Shown in pieces: positions 36,801 to 39,496 of a DNA stretch of 39,496 bases. Source of the DNA: Acidiphilium sp. 37-60-79. Lineage in GTDB: Bacteria; Pseudomonadota; Alphaproteobacteria; Acetobacterales; Acetobacteraceae. The position numbers and the translations under genes were made by a program. The notes under the pieces are model-generated. The model ran no database searches and was not told the DNA's origin. It worked only from the letters and a program-made list of their open reading frames with translations. The DNA is taken from positions 1-39,496 of the forward strand of contig NCBV01000026.1 in the NCBI GenBank assembly GCA_002279355.1, given 5' to 3'. Position 1 is the stretch's first letter. Every line of letters starts with the position of its first letter.

Positions 36801-38199
36801 GTCCCTGACGCTCGGCGCCCTGAGCATTGCGCCAGGAGCGACTGTGTCCGGCTACGGCGATATCGGCACGCTGGGGGTTGGCTTGGCGACGCTGGATAAT
36901 CAGGGCGTGTTGCGTGCGGCGGGCGGGGTGTTGGATATTGGCGCGGTGTTGCAAGGGGGTGCGAGCGTTGCTGATGGCGCGACGCTGGATTTGGCCGGAG
37001 CGGCGAGTTTGGGGACGATTGCGTTCGGCGGTACGGCTGGGCTGCTCTCTCTCGGCGCGGCAACGCTCCAGCATGATGCGGTGCTCGGGCTCGCAGGCAG
37101 CGATGCGATCGATTTGCGCGGTGTGGCGCCGAGTTCGGTGCAGATTGGCGCGGGCACGGTGAGCATTGCCGGTGCGGCGGCCTTCGCGCTGAGTGTGGCT
37201 GTCGGCCAAGCGATGGTGAGCGGCGATGGTGCGGGCGGCAGCCTGATTACCGATGGCGCGCCGATGCCGTGCTTTGTCCGGGGCACCCGATTATTGACGC
37301 CGAATGGCTATCGCCCGGTGGAAACCCTGGAGCCGGGCGATGCGCTGGTGACCGCGAGTGGGCGGGTGCGGGCGGTGGCGTGGGTGGGGTGGCGCAGCAT
37401 GGATTTGCTCAGCGCGCCCGCCTTGCTGCGGCCGATCCGTATTGCGCGGGGGGCGTTCGCGCCTTGCGTGCCGCGCCGCGATCTCAGCGTGTCGCCGCTG
37501 CATGCAATTGCGGTGGCGGGGGCGTTGGTGCCGGCCTGTTTATTGGTGAACGGCGCTACGATAACCCGCGATGATCAGGCGCTGACGGTGACCTATTTTC
37601 ACGTCGAGTTGGGCAGTCATGATATTCTGCTGGCGGAAGGGCTCGCGTGCGAAAGCTATCGAGACACCGGTAATCGGGATCGCTTTGCCGAGGGGCGCGG
37701 CACGTGCCAGGGTTTTGTGCCATCATGTTTGCCGTTGGTGAGTAGTGGCGCGCGGCTTGCGGCGGCGCGAACGGATTTGCATCGGCGCGCTGAGGCGATG
37801 GGCTACCAAATTGATCATCGCTTACCGATTGAGGCGCTGGCGGGCGACAGCATGATGGCGGGGCGGCTGCGGCGGGGCTGGGTGCATTTTACGCCGCCCA
37901 CCCGGGTTGATCATCTTCTCCTGCGCCTGCCCGCTTGCATGCCGGCTTTAACCGATCCCGCGTCGGAAGATCGGCGGGTATTGGGGTTTTGTGCGGGGTC
38001 GGTGCGGCTGGATGGGCGGCCTGTCGCGGCCAAGCGCGTCGCGGGTTGGCATGCGCGCGCGCCGGATGATCGTGGCGACTGGAGTGGCGCATGGGCGAGT
38101 TTGGTGTTGCCGCGTGCGGGGCGGCGGGTGAGTATTGAGGTGGTCGGGCGGGTGCCGCGCTGGGTGTTTGCGCCGGATGCTTGCATTGGCGGGCGATGA
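33808..38199 (+). CDS. Giant beta-repeat protein with C-terminal Hint domain
   Basis: 1463 residues from a TTG with GGAG 7 nt upstream. Residues 1 to about 1150 are Ala/Gly/Leu-rich and low in charge, built of irregular beta-strand repeats (LDLIGAVSVAGPLALAGVGA style) like the beta-helix stalk of adhesins. There are two autotransporter-type repeat starts, ATWLGGAGDWQNGNFWS near 260 and STWLGGAAPANGD near 740. The Hint_2 domain begins at Cys1155 (CFVRGTRLLTPNGYRPVETL) and contains VSPLHAI with His1232 and YFHVELGSHDILLAEGLACE near 1265-1285. A further domain of about 130 residues follows. No beta-barrel or signal peptide is clear. It is probably a secreted or surface protein, perhaps self-cleaving. 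Confidence 0.85.
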   Translation: MNPSLSLLAPGSVIAVDGVLLPLDLAPPGGIAVADSASAVTITLTSLLDLSVSATNGVSMSSASGALTLSGSLAAVNAALAGLLIEANFIGAAALTIDVAGVPLLPGSSLTGPPLLQTLNVTSIADTPPAFIAPPTSLAVSAGSAAALGLTLADDPAVALGPGAGETLAVTLIATDGVFVLPTSEPGLDVIGADGSTLVLVGNAANIAVFDSALAGVSLNAAGNGAVEYIARQSGSVLPAQITSGSVTINATGSLAAASATWLGGAGDWQNGNFWSASAVPNLASDVTIHTQATVLGEGVAGALTLSAGATLDLIGAVSVAGPLALAGVGAGLMIDAGAALTASGAVVQSGAFLADFGALTLDGLDAVGVVLLPGGGTLNGPLAVAAGGTVDFSGLLQAGAAAPTNSLVAISLAADAVLAGAGTLLAGNFSESDNLAGPGTILALGPAPLTVDAGSMGGGVNLVIEPGAVLELAPVAPLYGVFNPTPITVGGDATISFAPGASAAQNQGGFASPRGEQGGVLVIDNPLDFAATLSGFVAGDRIVLPTLTSLTVFNVSAHSFLVSGIDQSGANEIITINASLPPGTLPVVETDQAGQSVIGLRASAAALTLNDTPANAALIDAAVTAGIGIAETIIGLGLQVPVNPTSGLILTINAAHGAVALAGAQAASASLTLSAASALALDDQLAALVFTPLGTGSGDVLSFIGGSGLAGLTAAIGITIAPAATLFSAGATDAVFGAASTWLGGAAPANGDLAVLGAHQGAPILLTGPGEAGALVVEGGYDLAGSFVLPALSGTALSVAASGFALLDANAVISLGGGAQVSGGTLGVAGALSAPGQRIAIDQGWLELTGSASAAGLVLGDLGIAQAGISGTLTVSSATLGGAGGAVGICAATGQAVLDFGAVTALDATIALGGSALLQASTLDLLAGSVGLAQNATLEVSGAIDLASGASLAIGPVALLSAGTLVDAGLMSDAGTRTTIEGGLTLLAGGGLAINDGSLTLGALSIAPGATVSGYGDIGTLGVGLATLDNQGVLRAAGGVLDIGAVLQGGASVADGATLDLAGAASLGTIAFGGTAGLLSLGAATLQHDAVLGLAGSDAIDLRGVAPSSVQIGAGTVSIAGAAAFALSVAVGQAMVSGDGAGGSLITDGAPMPCFVRGTRLLTPNGYRPVETLEPGDALVTASGRVRAVAWVGWRSMDLLSAPALLRPIRIARGAFAPCVPRRDLSVSPLHAIAVAGALVPACLLVNGATITRDDQALTVTYFHVELGSHDILLAEGLACESYRDTGNRDRFAEGRGTCQGFVPSCLPLVSSGARLAAARTDLHRRAEAMGYQIDHRLPIEALAGDSMMAGRLRRGWVHFTPPTRVDHLLLRLPACMPALTDPASEDRRVLGFCAGSVRLDGRPVAAKRVAGWHARAPDDRGDWSGAWASLVLPRAGRRVSIEVVGRVPRWVFAPDACIGGR

Positions 38200-38214
38200 G
38201 CGCATTTGAAGAGG

Positions 38215-38622
38215 ATGCGCGCGTTTTTCACTCGGCGGAATTTGCAAATTGCGGTGGCGTTGGCCGGTTTGGTGCCGGTTGGCGCAGGGCTGGCTGGAGT
38301 TATCGAGGGGCCAGGATTTGTTGGACAAGCGGGCGCGGTGCCGGATTTGACCAGCCATTTCGCTTATCTCTCCGGGTTACTGTTGGCGATCGGTTTGCTG
38401 TTTTATGGGATGATCCCGCGCATTGAGCGGCACGGGAAGCGCTTTCGGCTGCTTACCTCGATCGTGGTGATTGGTGGGTTGTCGCGCCTCGCGAGCATGG
38501 TGTTGCATGGGGCGCCGGGCGTCTCGATGCTGTTTGGCCTGATGATGGAGCTGGTGGTGACGCCGCTGCTCTGCCTGTGGCAGGCGCGCATTTCGATTGA
38601 TCGGCGGGCAGGGGTTAATTGA
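38215..38622 (+). CDS. DUF4345-like four-span membrane protein
   Basis: 135 residues from the ATG at 38215; a TTG at 38206 is the alternative and would put AGAGG inside the gene. Four hydrophobic spans are visible: LQIAVALAGLVPVGAGLAGV, FAYLSGLLLAIGLLFYG, LTSIVVIGGLSRLASMV and LFGLMMELVVTPLLCLW. The PDLTSHFAYLSGLLLAIG and GGLSRLASMVLHGAP stretches resemble the DUF4345 family, whose role is unknown. It follows the giant Hint protein by 15 bp and may be cotranscribed with it. Confidence 0.75.
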   Translation: MRAFFTRRNLQIAVALAGLVPVGAGLAGVIEGPGFVGQAGAVPDLTSHFAYLSGLLLAIGLLFYGMIPRIERHGKRFRLLTSIVVIGGLSRLASMVLHGAPGVSMLFGLMMELVVTPLLCLWQARISIDRRAGVN

Positions 38623-38710
38623 CAGGTAGCGGGCAATTGACAAGCGGGGGGCGGAGGAATAGGAGCAAAAAATTGCTGGGAACGTGGACGGGCCTTCGGG
38701 GCTCGCGCCC

Positions 38711-38735
38711 GCTTTTGTGCGTTTTGCACAAAAGC
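38711..38735 (+). promoter_or_regulatory. Perfect hairpin in the rpsD leader
   Basis: GCTTTTGTGC and GCACAAAAGC pair over 10 bp around a GTTTT loop, 61 bp before the rpsD start. It could be the terminator of the preceding gene or an S4-responsive leader structure; there is no T-run after it. A GC-rich GGGCCTTCGGGGCTCGCGCCC segment lies just upstream. Confidence 0.45.
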
Positions 38736-38796
38736 CTACCGGTACAACAGGATCGGGCCGGGTTCGGTTCGGCAAAAACAGACGAAGGAGATCGCC

Positions 38797-39411
38797 GTGA
38801 CCAAGCGCACTGCGAGTAAGTATAAGATTAACCGCCGTCTTGGCGTGAATTTGTGGGGCCGGCCGAAATCGCCGGTCAATAAGCGCGAATACGGTCCCGG
38901 CCAGCACGGGCAGCGGCGCAAGAAGCCGTCCGATTACGGCGTGCAGCTGATGGCCAAGCAGAAATTGCGTGGCTATTACGGCAATATCAGCGAAAAGCAG
39001 TTTTACCGCTATTATGAAGAGGCGGGCCGCCGCAAGGGCGATACCTCGGAGAATCTGATCGAGCTGCTCGAGCGCCGGTTGGATGCGGTGGTGTATCGGA
39101 TGAAGTTCGCGATTACCCCGTTTGCGTCGCGCCAGCTGGTCAGCCACGGCCATATTTTGGTGAATGGCAAGCGGGTGAATATCCCCTCGTTCCAGGTCCG
39201 TGATGACGATGTGATTGAGGTGCGCGAGAAATCCAAGCAGCTCGCCGTGGTGCTCGATGCGTCGCAAACCGCTGAGCGCGATGTGCCTGACTATATCGAA
39301 ATTGATCACCGGGCGATGAAAGGCCGCTTCATTCGTGCGCCGAAGCTCGCGGATGTGCCGTATCCGGTGCAGATGGAGCCGAATTTGGTGGTCGAATATT
39401 ATTCGCGCTGA
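38797..39411 (+). CDS. rpsD: 30S ribosomal protein S4
   Basis: 204 residues from a GTG, set by GAAGGAG 6 nt upstream and the N-terminal [16 protein letters not shown]4 starts 16S rRNA folding. It is a zinc-free form of S4 (no CxxC set at the N-terminus). [37 protein letters not shown] and [16 protein letters not shown] lead to the S4 RNA-binding motif [21 protein letters not shown]. It stands alone here, away from the other ribosomal genes, as is common in alphaproteobacteria. The final 85 bp of the window hold nothing I can name. Confidence 0.97.
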   Translation: MTKRTASKYKINRRLGVNLWGRPKSPVNKREYGPGQHGQRRKKPSDYGVQLMAKQKLRGYYGNISEKQFYRYYEEAGRRKGDTSENLIELLERRLDAVVYRMKFAITPFASRQLVSHGHILVNGKRVNIPSFQVRDDDVIEVREKSKQLAVVLDASQTAERDVPDYIEIDHRAMKGRFIRAPKLADVPYPVQMEPNLVVEYYSR

Positions 39412-39496
39412 GGTCTGCTTGATGTGACGGCAAAAGGCTTATGCACCTTGAACTATATGAAGTAAAAACGATAATATTTGCGTGTGAGTGAGTGTT

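Overview
The window is about 39.5 kb of GC-rich alphaproteobacterial chromosome. The enzyme set, the Hint-domain giant protein, the conserved unknown at 26976 and the protein style point to Acetobacteraceae (Acidiphilium/Acidocella-like acidophiles). That placement is inference from the sequence, not a database match.

Layout. 1-807: the 3' end of thrS and a SnoaL-like protein. 906-3567 (minus): a translationally coupled run ubiE > coaBC > dut > a broken citE-like gene. mutM diverges from ubiE and runs into trpF. 4396-6381 (minus): ihfB > lapA-like > pyrF > trpF. 6505-7744 (minus): mobA > marC, followed by tRNA-His and an aminotransferase. 9242-11381: a sigma-54 promoter, glnB, glnA and a strong terminator (nitrogen assimilation). 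11507-15651: accessory genes, including a frameshifted glutathione S-transferase, a DUF347 membrane protein, a small cytochrome c, oleate hydratase and a decayed membrane-protein gene. 15742-22208: an isochorismatase-like protein lacking its nucleophile, purQ-purL, bolA-grxD, a glycosyltransferase, a GFA-type zinc protein and a small secreted protein. 22756-23736: a PEP-CTERM protein and a small membrane protein.

23900-26912 is an island. It holds the debris of a Mu-like prophage (head nuclease-domain fragment, small ORFs, a truncated and partly duplicated gpG-type gene), followed by an AT-richer, overlapping two-gene module: an AAA ATPase of the RloA/AAA_15-21 type and an RloB-type protein. 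I infer a phage-defence module. After it come a conserved hypothetical gene, two palindromic elements, pyrE, icd, a histidine kinase coupled to a patatin phospholipase, tRNA-Gln, an aspartate aminotransferase, a 1463-residue beta-repeat protein with a C-terminal Hint domain, a DUF4345-like membrane protein and rpsD.

Two larger-scale signals stand out. A 53-bp palindromic repeat occurs twice, 14.5 kb apart, each time just 3' of a minus-strand gene. Strand composition (G versus C) also flips near 30.9 kb inside a single gene, regardless of coding direction, which suggests a replication-skew switch or an old rearrangement junction.
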